Notes: generated by a model from the sequence alone, not told the origin. DNA of 54,113 nucleotides from Candidatus Bathycorpusculum termitum (GCA_031254875.1 JAIRTW010000050.1:1-54113); one strand, 5' to 3'. Positions 17,334-26,196 are shown, numbered from the stretch's first letter. A program made the numbers and translations.

Positions 17334-17577
17334 AAACACCCAACTAAACCTATGATTATTGTAAAGCAGTACAAATATACTTGTCATTTGTACAATGATC
17401 CAATCCATGTGTACAAGAGACCGAGAATGTTTACGCTCATATCGGATCCAGGGTGCTCTACGCTTCTGGTTAGTGGCCCATTTCACCGTTACTTTATCTG
17501 CCGCATGCTTTTATAGACACCATTTGAGCGCTTTCTTATTTTTTGACTTTAACCAACATACTGTGGAGTGAAATTAT

Positions 17578-17590
17578 TTTGGTACAAGAC
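17578..17590 (+). promoter_or_regulatory. shared upstream motif, hydrogenase copy
   Basis: TTTGGTACAAGAC lies 80 nt before the hoxE start and is preceded by GTGAAATTAT. Over about 22 nt it matches the aldehyde dehydrogenase copy with one 1-nt indel and one substitution, in the same orientation relative to its gene. Confidence 0.55.
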
Positions 17591-17669
17591 GCAAAGCACA
17601 AATAACAGAAACACATAAAGCCAACTTACAATAAGCTTCTTTAAACTCAATCTTGAGGAGAACCTCTAT

Positions 17670-18161
17670 TTGACCACAAATGACATACGACGAACACGCC
17701 TTGAAAAAGTTCTAAAAAATCACAACTACCAAGAAAGTGCTCTCTTAGAAATACTCCACAGCGCCCAAGGAATTTACGGATATCTCGACCGAAACTTGCT
17801 CATGGACATTGCAGGATCATTAAACCTGCCACCAAGCCACGTCTATGGCGTAACCACATTTTACAGTTTCTTCAAAATGAGAAAACCAGGACAACACATA
17901 ATCACCGCCTGCCTAGGAACAGCCTGCTATGTAAAAGGTGTAGAACAAATAGTTGTTGCTATAGAAAAAGAGTTTAATCTTAAAAGAGGCGGCTCAACAG
18001 CAGATGGCAAATTGTCGCTTCTATGTACGCGCTGTATTGGAGCATGCGCAATGGCGCCAGTGGTTGTTTTAGATGATCAAGTTATTGGTAAAGCTACTAA
18101 AGAGTTGGTAATTGAGAAAATTAGAAATGTGCTTGAAGGTGTAAAAGATGAATCTGAATGA
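17670..18161 (+). CDS. hoxE: hydrogenase diaphorase subunit, HoxE/NuoE-like
   Basis: This is the [2Fe-2S] thioredoxin-fold subunit of the NAD-linked hydrogenase. An N-terminal helical bundle (LLEILHSAQGIYGYLD) leads to the cluster ligands C81, C86, C122 and C126 in ACLGTACYVKG and TRCIGACAMAPV. Translation starts at a TTG, supported by a GAGGAG ribosome-binding site 9 nt upstream. It is the first gene of a tight five-gene operon and overlaps the next by 14 nt. The 5' part uses C- and A-ending codons, unlike the following genes. The equivalent subunit in bifurcating enzymes is HydC. Confidence 0.9.
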   Translation: MTTNDIRRTRLEKVLKNHNYQESALLEILHSAQGIYGYLDRNLLMDIAGSLNLPPSHVYGVTTFYSFFKMRKPGQHIITACLGTACYVKGVEQIVVAIEKEFNLKRGGSTADGKLSLLCTRCIGACAMAPVVVLDDQVIGKATKELVIEKIRNVLEGVKDESE

Positions 18162-19797
18162 TATACAAAGGGTAGCTGAAGAGGAAAACGAGTTTCAAAG
18201 AGCCTATAAGTATCGTATTAATGTTTGCTGTTCGAGTGGTTGTGTGCCGTTTGGCGCGTTTAAGGTGCTTAAGGCTTTTGAGGATGCTGTAAAAGAGTTT
18301 GGTGTTGAGAATATTTGTAAAGTTGCTAGGACTGGGTGTGTGGGTACCTGTTCTGTTGGTCCTGCAGTGCTTGTTGATCCTGGCGAGTATCTTTATCAAT
18401 CGGTAACGCCTGAGAATGTTCGTGAAATTGTTCAGAGTCACATAGTTTCAGGGGTTCCTGTTAAAAAGTATCTTTATGTTAATGAGAGTTATTTCCGGAA
18501 GCAGCAACGTTTGGTGCTTAGGAATGCTGGTAAAATTGATCCTACGAGAATTCAGGATTATATTTCAACCGGTGGTTATTTTGCTTTAGCGAAATGTCTT
18601 TTGATTATGACTCCGCAGGGTGTAATACAGGAAATTGTTAGCAGTGGTTTGCGTGGTAGAGGTGGCGCTGGTTTTCCTGTTGGGCAGAAGTGGAGTCTTG
18701 TTGCAAGGGCGAGTAATACGCCGAAGTATATTGTTGCTAATCTTGATGAGGGTGATCCAGGGGTTTTTGCGAATCGTACGCTTGCAGAGGCTGATCCTCA
18801 TGCGATTATAGAGGGTATGATTATTGCTGGTTATGCTATTGGTGCGCAGAAGGGTTATGTTTACATCCGCTCTGAGTATCCTTTAGCTATTGAGGCTTTA
18901 CAGAAAGCTATTGCTCAAGCAAAGGAGATTAATTTATTAGGAGATAACATTTTGGGAACGCAGCACAAATTTGATCTCGAGTTGCGTTTTGGTGCGGGCG
19001 CGTTTGTTGCTGGAGAAGAAACAGCCATTTTGATGTCTGTTGAGGGCCGTAGGGCTCAACCGCGTCCTAGGCCGCCGTATCCTGCGAATCAGGGGTTGTG
19101 GAATAATCCTACGTTAATTCAAAATGTTGAATCTTTGGCTAATGCGCCGTTTATCATTTTAAATGGTGGAACGTGGTTCAAAAGTTTTGGTTTGCCTAAT
19201 TGTACGGGTACTAAGTGTTTCTCTTTGACAGGTGAGATTAATAATCCGGGTTTAATCGAGGTGCCTATGGGTATTACTTTGCGTGAGATAATTTATGATA
19301 TAGGCGGTGGAATTCCGAATGGTAAAAAGTTTAAAGCGGTTCTTGTTGGAGGTCCATCTGGTGGGTGTTTGCCTGAGAGTGTTCTTGAGGCACAGATTGA
19401 TTATGACTCGTTAAAGAGTGTGGGCGCCATTATGGGTTCCGGTGGCATAGTGGTGTTAAATGAGGATTCATGCATGGTGGATACTGCACGTTATTTTACA
19501 GATTTTTGTATAGAGGAGTCCTGTGGTAAGTGTACGCCGTGTAGAGCGGGTCTTGCACGTGTTAAAGAGATTTTTGATAAAATTACAACCGGTGAGGGCG
19601 AATTAAATAATATTGATATTTTGGAGGAGGCAAGTGAATACATTATCAATGCTAGTCTATGTGGTTTAGGGCAGACAGCGCCTAATCCTATTCTAACAAC
19701 TCTTAGGTATTTCCGGGAAGAATATCTTGAACATATTGTTAATAAGAAATGTAAAGCAGGGGTTTGTTTTAGACATGAAAACGGTGGGGGGAAGTAA
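18148..19797 (+). CDS. hoxF: hydrogenase NAD/FMN subunit, HoxF/NuoF-like
   Basis: This subunit oxidises or reduces NAD(P)(H). An N-terminal thioredoxin-like domain carries cysteines (CCSSGCVPFGA and CVGTCSVGPAV, typical of a 2Fe-2S site). It is followed by the NuoF core: GLRGRGGAGFPVGQKW, NLDEGDPG, and the FMN/NADH motif GAGAFVAGEETAILMSVEG. A SLBB-type section comes next, then the 4Fe-4S site ESCGKCTPCRAG with the last cysteine in ASLCGLGQTAPNP. At 549 residues it ends soon after CKAGVC. The extra ferredoxin domain that follows in bifurcating HydB proteins is absent, so the Hox type is favoured. Codons are T/G-ending. Confidence 0.92.
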   Translation: MNLNDIQRVAEEENEFQRAYKYRINVCCSSGCVPFGAFKVLKAFEDAVKEFGVENICKVARTGCVGTCSVGPAVLVDPGEYLYQSVTPENVREIVQSHIVSGVPVKKYLYVNESYFRKQQRLVLRNAGKIDPTRIQDYISTGGYFALAKCLLIMTPQGVIQEIVSSGLRGRGGAGFPVGQKWSLVARASNTPKYIVANLDEGDPGVFANRTLAEADPHAIIEGMIIAGYAIGAQKGYVYIRSEYPLAIEALQKAIAQAKEINLLGDNILGTQHKFDLELRFGAGAFVAGEETAILMSVEGRRAQPRPRPPYPANQGLWNNPTLIQNVESLANAPFIILNGGTWFKSFGLPNCTGTKCFSLTGEINNPGLIEVPMGITLREIIYDIGGGIPNGKKFKAVLVGGPSGGCLPESVLEAQIDYDSLKSVGAIMGSGGIVVLNEDSCMVDTARYFTDFCIEESCGKCTPCRAGLARVKEIFDKITTGEGELNNIDILEEASEYIINASLCGLGQTAPNPILTTLRYFREEYLEHIVNKKCKAGVCFRHENGGGK

Positions 19798-19799
19798 GA

Positions 19800-20510
19800 A
19801 TGACCGAAATTTCTGTGGTGTCTTTAAAAATTGACGGTGTTCAGGTTTCCGTTCCCGAGGGTACAACTATATTAAAAGCAGCTAAGGATAATGGCATATT
19901 AATTCCCACTCTCTGCGATTTAGAAGGTTTAACCCCCTATGGCGGCTGTCGTTTGTGTTTAGTGGAAGTTACGGGTTCGCCTAAGCTTTTTACGGCGTGT
20001 ACTACACAGGTGAATCCGGGTATGGAGGTTACTACTAATTCGGTGCGGTTGAAGAATTATCGGAAAATGGCTGTTCAATTACTTATGTCTGAGCGTGTTC
20101 ATATGTGTGCGGTTTGTGTTGCAAATGATCATTGTGAACTACAAGCTTTAGCTAATCAGTTAGGTGTGGACCATGTATCATTTGAGCGGCATTTTACGCG
20201 TGAGACTATTGATTCTTCTCATGATTTTTTGGTTATAGATAGGAATCGTTGCATACTTTGCACTCGTTGTATTCGTGTTTGTGATAAAATTGAAGGTGTT
20301 CACACGTTAGATCTGAAGCAGCGTAGTAAAGACACAGAGGTTATTATGGACTTAGATGAATCATGGGGTGACTCGTGTAGTTGCACGGGTTGTCGTAAAT
20401 GTGCCAAAGTTTGCCCTGTTGGAGCTATATATATTGAAGGCGAATCTGCTACTCAGACTAAGCATCGTGATGTAGCGGAATTTATAACGGAGAGGCGAAA
20501 ACGTAAATGA
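19800..20510 (+). CDS. hoxU: hydrogenase electron-transfer subunit, HoxU/NuoG N-terminal type
   Basis: This is an iron-sulfur relay between the diaphorase and the hydrogenase dimer. It has a plant-type 2Fe-2S domain (LCDLEGLTPYGGCRLCLVEV), then the His-Cys 4Fe-4S motif (HMCAVCVANDHCEL). Two further 4Fe-4S motifs follow (NRCILCTRCIRVCDK and CSCTGCRKCAKVCPVGAI). Its 236 residues equal the usual HoxU length. It starts 2 nt after hoxF and overlaps hoxY by 4 nt. Confidence 0.92.
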   Translation: MTEISVVSLKIDGVQVSVPEGTTILKAAKDNGILIPTLCDLEGLTPYGGCRLCLVEVTGSPKLFTACTTQVNPGMEVTTNSVRLKNYRKMAVQLLMSERVHMCAVCVANDHCELQALANQLGVDHVSFERHFTRETIDSSHDFLVIDRNRCILCTRCIRVCDKIEGVHTLDLKQRSKDTEVIMDLDESWGDSCSCTGCRKCAKVCPVGAIYIEGESATQTKHRDVAEFITERRKRK

Positions 20511-21070
20511 GTATTACCCCAACATCAAATAATAGCGGTAGTAAGGTACGTGTTGCAACTGTGTGGCTAAGTGGCTGTTCGGGTTGTCATATGTCATTTT
20601 TGGATCAGGATGAGCGGATAGTCGATTTAGCTAAGAAAATTCAGGTAGTTTATGGTCCATTAGTGGATGCTAAAGACTTTCCTGAAAATATTGCGGTAAC
20701 TCTTATTGAGGGTTCAGTGGCAAATGTGGAGCAACTAGAATTGTTAAAGGAGATACGAGGTAAAACACATGTGCTTATCTCGTTAGGTGACTGCGCTGTT
20801 ACGGGCAATGTTACAGCGCTGAGAAATTCTTGGGAAAATAGCGACCAAGTAGTACTAGAACGTGCTTACAAGTCACCAGAAAATTTACAGGCTACAGTGC
20901 CAAATATGGTTCCTAAATTGCTTATAAAAACAAAGCCGTTGCATGAAATTGTTAAAATTGACTTCTACATCCCCGGTTGTCCACCGTCAGCAGATTTGAT
21001 AAATTATGTATTAACAGAATTGTTGGCAGGTAAGACACCAAATATGGAGGGCAAAGCAAAATATGGATAA
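20507..21070 (+). CDS. hoxY: [NiFe] hydrogenase small subunit, HoxY-like
   Basis: The short small subunit carries only the proximal 4Fe-4S cluster. Ligands are in WLSGCSGCHMSFLD near the N-terminus, LGDCAVTGN in the middle and PGCPPSADLINYVL near the end. At 187 residues it lacks the C-terminal cluster domain and the Tat signal of membrane uptake enzymes, so it is a cytoplasmic group 3 type. It overlaps hoxH by 8 nt. Confidence 0.92.
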   Translation: MSITPTSNNSGSKVRVATVWLSGCSGCHMSFLDQDERIVDLAKKIQVVYGPLVDAKDFPENIAVTLIEGSVANVEQLELLKEIRGKTHVLISLGDCAVTGNVTALRNSWENSDQVVLERAYKSPENLQATVPNMVPKLLIKTKPLHEIVKIDFYIPGCPPSADLINYVLTELLAGKTPNMEGKAKYG

Positions 21071-22538
21071 CAATAATGAGAATAATAGTAGCAGTAACGA
21101 TAAAGTATTTGAGAAAAAGATTGTAATAAATCCAGTTACGCGAATTGAAGGGCATGCTCAGATAGATATTTTGTTAAATCAAGATAATACTGTGCGTGAG
21201 GCCAAGTTTAAAGTTACGGATTTCCGTGGGTTTGAAAAATTTACCGAAGGACGACCATATTATGAAATGCCGGCTATAACGAGCAGATCCTGCGGTATTT
21301 GTCCGGTGAGTCATATACTTGCCGCTACTAAGGCCTGCGATGGCATCGTAGGGGTAAAACCACCGAAAACCGCTGTTATGTTAAGACGTTTAATGCATAT
21401 GGGCCAAATTATTCAGTCTCATGCGTTAAACTTTTTCCATTTATCCTCGCCAGATTTACTGTTTGGATTTGACTCAGATCCCGCGAAACGTAACGTTTTT
21501 GGTTTAATAGATGCCTATCCAGATTTGGCTGTTCAAGGGGTTAAGCTTCGTCGGTTTGGTCAAGAGATAGTTGAAAAAGTTGCAGGCAGACGAGTTCATT
21601 CAAGTGAATGGGTTCAACCGGGTGGTGTGAGATGGCCTTTGTCGCGTGAACGTGCGGATTATTTGCAGAGTAAATTACCCGAAGCTTTAGAGATTGCAAA
21701 GAATACACTGTCAATGTTTAAGCAGATGCTTAATAGTTTTAATGATGAGGTTGAGAATTTTGGTAATTTTCCCTCATACTATATGGGGTTAGTTAACTCT
21801 GAGGGCGGTTTAGAGCATTACGATGGCAAATTACGCATAATAGATAACGAGGGAAGAATGGTAGCTGAATGTACAGATCCTCTAAAGTATCAAGAATATG
21901 TAGGCGAAGCAGTTGAGCCATACACATTTATGAAGTTCCCATATTTTAAAAAGGCTGGTTATCCAGAAGGTGCATATCGTGTTGGTCCATTAGCACGATT
22001 AAATGTTGCCTCACACTGCGGTACACCTCTTGCTGATGAAGAATTTAGAGAATTTAAAAAACTAGGTAAAAATGGTGGTGTAGTAGAGAGTACATTTCAT
22101 TATCATTATGCAAGATTAATTGAAACACTATTCTGCATTGAAACCACTAAAAAATTATTAGAAGACCCGGAAATTCTCTCAGAACATGTAGTTTCAAGGG
22201 CTATGGTTAACAATTATGAAGGTGTAGGCATAGCAGAAGCGCCAAGGGGAACATTAATTCACCACTACAAAGTAGACAATCAGGGCAGAATCACTTGGAA
22301 TAATATGATTATAGCAACAGAACACAATAACATAGCATACAATAAGGCAATAACACAAGTAGCCAAAAAATACGTAAAAGCTCAACAACTACAAGAAGGC
22401 ATGCTTAACCGTGTCGAAGCAGTCATCCGTGCATTTGACCCCTGCCTAAGTTGTGCAACCCACGCAGTTGGACAAATGGCCTTAATCATTAAACTCTTCG
22501 ACAACAAAGGAACACTGATAGATAGGCAAGTCAGATAA
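21063..22538 (+). CDS. hoxH: [NiFe] hydrogenase large subunit, HoxH-like
   Basis: This is the catalytic subunit with the NiFe(CN)2CO site. The L1 motif RSCGICPVSH supplies C77 and C80, and the L2 motif DPCLSCATHA supplies C461 and C464. The 24 residues after H467 are the expected peptide to be removed by a maturation endopeptidase. At 491 residues it fits group 3d. No hyp maturation gene and no HoxW-like protease lie in the window, so they must be elsewhere. The last 150 bp return to C/A-ending codons. NAD- versus NADP-specificity, and Hox versus bifurcating HydABCSL grouping, need phylogeny. Confidence 0.93.
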   Translation: MDNNNENNSSSNDKVFEKKIVINPVTRIEGHAQIDILLNQDNTVREAKFKVTDFRGFEKFTEGRPYYEMPAITSRSCGICPVSHILAATKACDGIVGVKPPKTAVMLRRLMHMGQIIQSHALNFFHLSSPDLLFGFDSDPAKRNVFGLIDAYPDLAVQGVKLRRFGQEIVEKVAGRRVHSSEWVQPGGVRWPLSRERADYLQSKLPEALEIAKNTLSMFKQMLNSFNDEVENFGNFPSYYMGLVNSEGGLEHYDGKLRIIDNEGRMVAECTDPLKYQEYVGEAVEPYTFMKFPYFKKAGYPEGAYRVGPLARLNVASHCGTPLADEEFREFKKLGKNGGVVESTFHYHYARLIETLFCIETTKKLLEDPEILSEHVVSRAMVNNYEGVGIAEAPRGTLIHHYKVDNQGRITWNNMIIATEHNNIAYNKAITQVAKKYVKAQQLQEGMLNRVEAVIRAFDPCLSCATHAVGQMALIIKLFDNKGTLIDRQVR

Positions 22539-22919
22539 ACAATTTTTCTATTTTCCTAATTTTTCCCATGATGAGCATTTTTGCTAATCCGCCGGGGTTG
22601 ATGTCCCGTGTGCTCTGTCCCAAGTACCGGCTTGATTTATACGCTCCAATAGTTTTGACGTTTTGTTGCTATTTTGTTGGCGACTACATGGTTAGGGGTA
22701 CTATTTTTTACGTGTTGGCTATTTGTTTATTTTGGGCTTAGCCATTTGCTATCAATGCTCGCTTTGGGTTCTCTTGCTTACACTTTTGGCTACCTTTCTT
22801 GTTTACTTACCTGAAAATTAATTCAGAGAAAAAAATCTCAAACTGCTGAGGGTAAGTACAAAGAAAAATCCATAGTTTTACCATACAGTAATATATCCAC
22901 CAATCAATCCCTATACCGT
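22539..22919. other. intergenic, no gene recognised
   Basis: T-runs right after hoxH probably end the operon. Nothing else was recognised in this 381-bp gap. Confidence 0.45.
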
Positions 22920-23636
22920 ATGCGCAAGATTAAAGCGTCAAGTAACTACCTCAAAAACCAAACCCGAAAAAATCTAGCCAAGGCGGTCCTTTGCGTTTTG
23001 GTTTTCCTTCTAATCTTTTCTGTAGTTATGTATAGGGCTATTTCTCGCTTTGAATGGGACATGCTGGCTTGGGTGGGACTGGTTTTTTTGTTTGTTCCTA
23101 TAGTTGCCTTCTGCTATTACCTGCGCAAATACCGCATCTTTAGCGGCGGCTGGGCAGGCGAAAAACAAGTTGCCCAGCACCTTAACAGCACACTAAGCGA
23201 CGACTACTACCTCATAAATGACCTGTATTTACGTGAGGGCGGCGGAGATATAGACCACGTGGTCTTGACGCCCGGTGGCATATTCGTGTTAGAAACCAAG
23301 AACTGGAGCGGCAACATAACCTCTAGTGGTGATGAGTGGCATCGGAAGGGTAAACGCAACTTTAACTCAAGCCCCAGTCGCCAAGTCAAACGTAATGTTC
23401 AAAAAATACAACGCATAATCGGCAGTTCACCGGTTCTGCGGTCCATGGGGATTTGGGTGGAAGGTATCGTGGTTTTAACCAATCGGCATGCATCGGTTCA
23501 CCTCACCAATCCCTCAGTGCCAGTTCTTAAGTTGCAACAGCTTCCCAGCTATATAACCTCACGGGGTAGCCCCAGGCGGTTCTCGCGTGAGCAACTTGAA
23601 GCCATCGGAAAAGAAATTACTAAACAAAAAGCTTAG
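22920..23636 (+). CDS. membrane-anchored NERD-domain protein
   Basis: Two hydrophobic helices near the N-terminus (about residues 20-65) precede a nuclease-related (NERD) domain. Its conserved parts are visible: the GGWAGEKQVAQHL start, INDLYLREGGGDIDHVVLTPGGIFVLETKNW with the D...E-K nuclease-like residues, then the SSPSRQVKRN helix. NERD proteins are thought to act on DNA but their roles are poorly known. It ends in a 17-bp convergent overlap with the next gene. Confidence 0.82.
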   Translation: MRKIKASSNYLKNQTRKNLAKAVLCVLVFLLIFSVVMYRAISRFEWDMLAWVGLVFLFVPIVAFCYYLRKYRIFSGGWAGEKQVAQHLNSTLSDDYYLINDLYLREGGGDIDHVVLTPGGIFVLETKNWSGNITSSGDEWHRKGKRNFNSSPSRQVKRNVQKIQRIIGSSPVLRSMGIWVEGIVVLTNRHASVHLTNPSVPVLKLQQLPSYITSRGSPRRFSREQLEAIGKEITKQKA

Positions 23637-24324
23637 GCGGCTTGGGCTCGGGTGGCGTAATATTGAGCCATGACCGGCGTTTTACAAGCATAAATGATGT
23701 TATACCTGTTATGAAGAGGCTGATGATGACAAAAGAGTTCGGCAGTGCCCGCGCCCCATTTTGGATTGTCGAGAACAAAATGGCGAGACTGCAGTAAAAC
23801 GCGAAAATTCCCGTTATAAACTGAGATACATGGAGCGCTATTTTTACCCGACAGGCTTTACATTTTATCCAGTTCAAACTTGTCTCCACACGCTTTGAAA
23901 CATCAGGTAAATCATCCAATAGCAACACAAAGCCTCCCAGCAAAAATACCCGTCCCACAGTCACCGCAACTGAGACGTCATCCACAAAAAAAAGACCGTG
24001 AAGTGAAACAGGCGTAAAAAAAACCACATAAGTAGAGGCGATAACTATAACAAAAATACCATAGACATAATGGTGAAAGAGGAACCTGCTGATGTGAAGG
24101 ACTCGTCCGATGGCGGCACAGTGGAAAATGTTGATTGCTGCGGCGGCAAGCGCAAGCCAGAACAGGTTACCGTTAAGCAGAAAGGGTGCGTAGGGTTGCC
24201 AGTAGGGATAAGCTCGATAGTAACCATAGATAATGCCCGCGACAGTGGCTATACTAATGAGTGCATTAAAAATTAATGCAAGACTATAAATCTTTTTTAG
24301 AATTGTCTTGACTGCACCGGCCAT
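23620..24324 (-). CDS. polytopic membrane protein, unknown function
   Basis: This 234-residue protein has about six hydrophobic helices. Charged, Cys-containing residues lie between helices 4 and 5 (NWIKCKACRVK), and the tail is proline-rich (PPEPKPPKLF). I do not recognise a family. It is convergent with the NERD gene, with 17 bp of overlap. No catalytic motif is visible. Confidence 0.65.
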   Translation of the reverse strand: MAGAVKTILKKIYSLALIFNALISIATVAGIIYGYYRAYPYWQPYAPFLLNGNLFWLALAAAAINIFHCAAIGRVLHISRFLFHHYVYGIFVIVIASTYVVFFTPVSLHGLFFVDDVSVAVTVGRVFLLGGFVLLLDDLPDVSKRVETSLNWIKCKACRVKIALHVSQFITGIFAFYCSLAILFSTIQNGARALPNSFVIISLFITGITSFMLVKRRSWLNITPPEPKPPKLFV

Positions 24325-24617
24325 GCCTAATCTTTCTGCCTTGTTTTTCTGTTTTACATGGATGGTTTGTCTGCACTCTTTTTATAATTACCGCATATCC
24401 AACTCGAAAATTCAACCTCAAAAGGCCAAGATAAGCTGGTCATAGAAACCCCTAAACTAAACGATGTGGCTGGTTATCGAGAGCAAAAAATCCTGGTCCC
24501 TCCTAAGCTCTACTCGAAGTTACCTATCTAAATTAAGGATAGATTTGACGTGTTCTTACGAGTTTGCATCCACGTTTTATTAGGTAACTAACTGATAAAC
24601 ACCCAAGAAGAGTGCGC

Positions 24618-25284
24618 ATGAAGTTCGAAATAAAATACAAACCTGCATACGCCATGTGGTTAACCTCAACCAAGGCGAAACCATAACCGCAAAGTCAGGC
24701 GCCTTAACCTACATGACGTCCAACATTGAAATCCACATACAAACGTGAAAAAGCCTGTTGGAAAGCCTGGGGGATAGACATAATGGCGGCCATCCTTCTG
24801 GGTAAACAACTACACCGCCCAGAAGGTGCAAGAGAAACCGCATTCGTCCCGGCGCCTGTGGGCGACATCAAACAACTCGAAATAACACCGGACCGGCTAT
24901 ATTATACAAAAATCTGCATACCTTGCCTCCATACTGGGCATAAATTTATCTGTCAAATGGGCGGGTTTCACTAAGGGACTCTTCGGACAAGGCTTATTCA
25001 TGATAAGCCACCGGCAACGGCCCCTATTCATCAATACATTCGACGCTATCGATACGCACATCCTCCAAACAGGACAAACTCTGTTCATAGATAATTTCCA
25101 CCTCGTGGCTTTCAGCGAATCCTGTAGCTACAAAGTCACAAGAATAGACGGCTTAAAAGAAACCCTGCTAAGCGGCGAAAGATTAGTCATCCAAATCACT
25201 GACCAGGAGAAATCCCCTCCAAACAAAAAACCTCAAGGAATTCACCAAGTGGCTCTGGACGTTGCTCTCACCCAAATTCAGTAA
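24618..25284 (+). pseudogene. AIM24-family gene, broken by frameshifts
   Basis: An ATG at 24618 starts MKFEIKYKPAYAMW, and other frames continue the AIM24 (TIGR00266-like) family in order: NLNQGETITAKSGALTYMTS, APVGDIKQLEITPDRLYY, LSVKWAGFTKGLFGQGLF-like pieces, LFINTFDAIDTH and NFHLVAFSESCSYKVT, then GLKETLLSGERLV. At least four frame changes and internal stops separate them. The family is a beta-sandwich protein of uncertain function. The remains cover the full length, so this looks like recent decay in place rather than a fragment. Confidence 0.7.
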
Positions 25285-25345
25285 TCTAACTCAAGATAGA
25301 ACAATCTTTTTATCCTATTTTTGTTTAAGCAACGGGTAACTGGAC

Positions 25346-25711
25346 GTGGAAACTTTGGGTAGCATCGGACTTAGCGCATTCACTGGATTTCTGATAACAG
25401 TTGTTATAGGTATAATTTTCCCCGGAGCCGGACACATTCTAGGTGCCTTCTTAGGCGGTATAGTAGCCGGATTAATCGCACGAGGTATAATCAGCGGAGC
25501 CATCGCAGGAATCCTATCCGGTATATGTAGTGCCATCATTTTAGTTATTCTCGCTTTTGTTGGCTTTATCCTCTATGCCCCCGCAGACTGGGGATTCACC
25601 GGTGCATTGGTCAGTGGTATCGCTGGAGCGGCATTAAGCATCATAGTTGCCGTGGTCAGCGTCATCGCTTCTGCTATAGGCGGTTTCATCGGCGGACTCA
25701 TAAGCCGATAA
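25346..25711 (+). CDS. DUF5518-like glycine-rich membrane protein, first copy
   Basis: This 121-residue protein has about four hydrophobic helices rich in Gly, Ala and Ile. GxxxG-type packing motifs occur in GAFLGGIVAGLIARG and GGFIGGLIS. The pattern resembles the archaeal DUF5518 family of unknown function. It starts at GTG and is followed 80 bp later by a close paralogue. Confidence 0.7.
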   Translation: METLGSIGLSAFTGFLITVVIGIIFPGAGHILGAFLGGIVAGLIARGIISGAIAGILSGICSAIILVILAFVGFILYAPADWGFTGALVSGIAGAALSIIVAVVSVIASAIGGFIGGLISR

Positions 25712-25791
25712 ATTCCAATGTAGTTGCACAACTACACCAACAAAACCTAAACAGCACCTTCGCTCTGGTATGTTTTGAGAGGTGAATACTT

Positions 25792-26187
25792 TTGGCTAGC
25801 ATATGGTTAGGTGCATTTGCAGGATTTCTGCTAACAACAGTTCTTGGTTTTCTAATTCCAGGACTAGGTACCTTAATAGGTGCTTTTGCAGGCGGTATCG
25901 TTGCAGGTTTAATCGCTCGAGGTGCAGGCCGTGGAGTTATTGCAGGCTTTTTAGCAGGCATATTCGGCGGTATAATCCTTGGAATGTTATCCGTATTTGG
26001 TTTGGCACTCATCGAAGGGCTCACAAGTGGTCCACTTGGTGCATTAGCCGGTGGCTTGGCAGGTTTAGCAGTCGGATTAATTGCCATTCTACTTGCGATC
26101 TTTGCAGGTATAATTTCAGCGATTGGCGGTTTAATCGGCGGCGCCCTCAGGCCACGCCATTACCACCGCGCTTATTCAACTTACTAA
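25792..26187 (+). CDS. DUF5518-like glycine-rich membrane protein, second copy
   Basis: This 131-residue paralogue of the preceding gene has the same helix order and the shared core GAFAGGIVAGLIARG and GGLIGGAL. A basic, aromatic tail RPRHYHRAYSTY is added. It starts at TTG, with a GAGAGGTGA ribosome-binding site 6 nt upstream. Tandem duplication is clear. The function is unknown. Confidence 0.7.
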   Translation: MASIWLGAFAGFLLTTVLGFLIPGLGTLIGAFAGGIVAGLIARGAGRGVIAGFLAGIFGGIILGMLSVFGLALIEGLTSGPLGALAGGLAGLAVGLIAILLAIFAGIISAIGGLIGGALRPRHYHRAYSTY

Positions 26188-26196
26188 AACCCTATT

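Larger units (their letters stand above)
17071..17669. other. divergent regulatory region between aldehyde dehydrogenase and hydrogenase operon
   Basis: This 600-bp region separates two divergent units. It holds one copy of a shared motif on each side (17129-17141 and 17578-17590), a TATA-like CTTTTATAG at 17508-17516, and a 17-nt tandem duplication at 17300-17333. A 73-codon frame at 17295 contains that duplication and shows no family features. Confidence 0.6.

Noticed and set aside
17295-17516. 73-codon frame in the acdh-hox intergenic region
   Set aside because: It is made partly of a 17-nt tandem duplication and shows no protein features. The region is better explained as regulatory.
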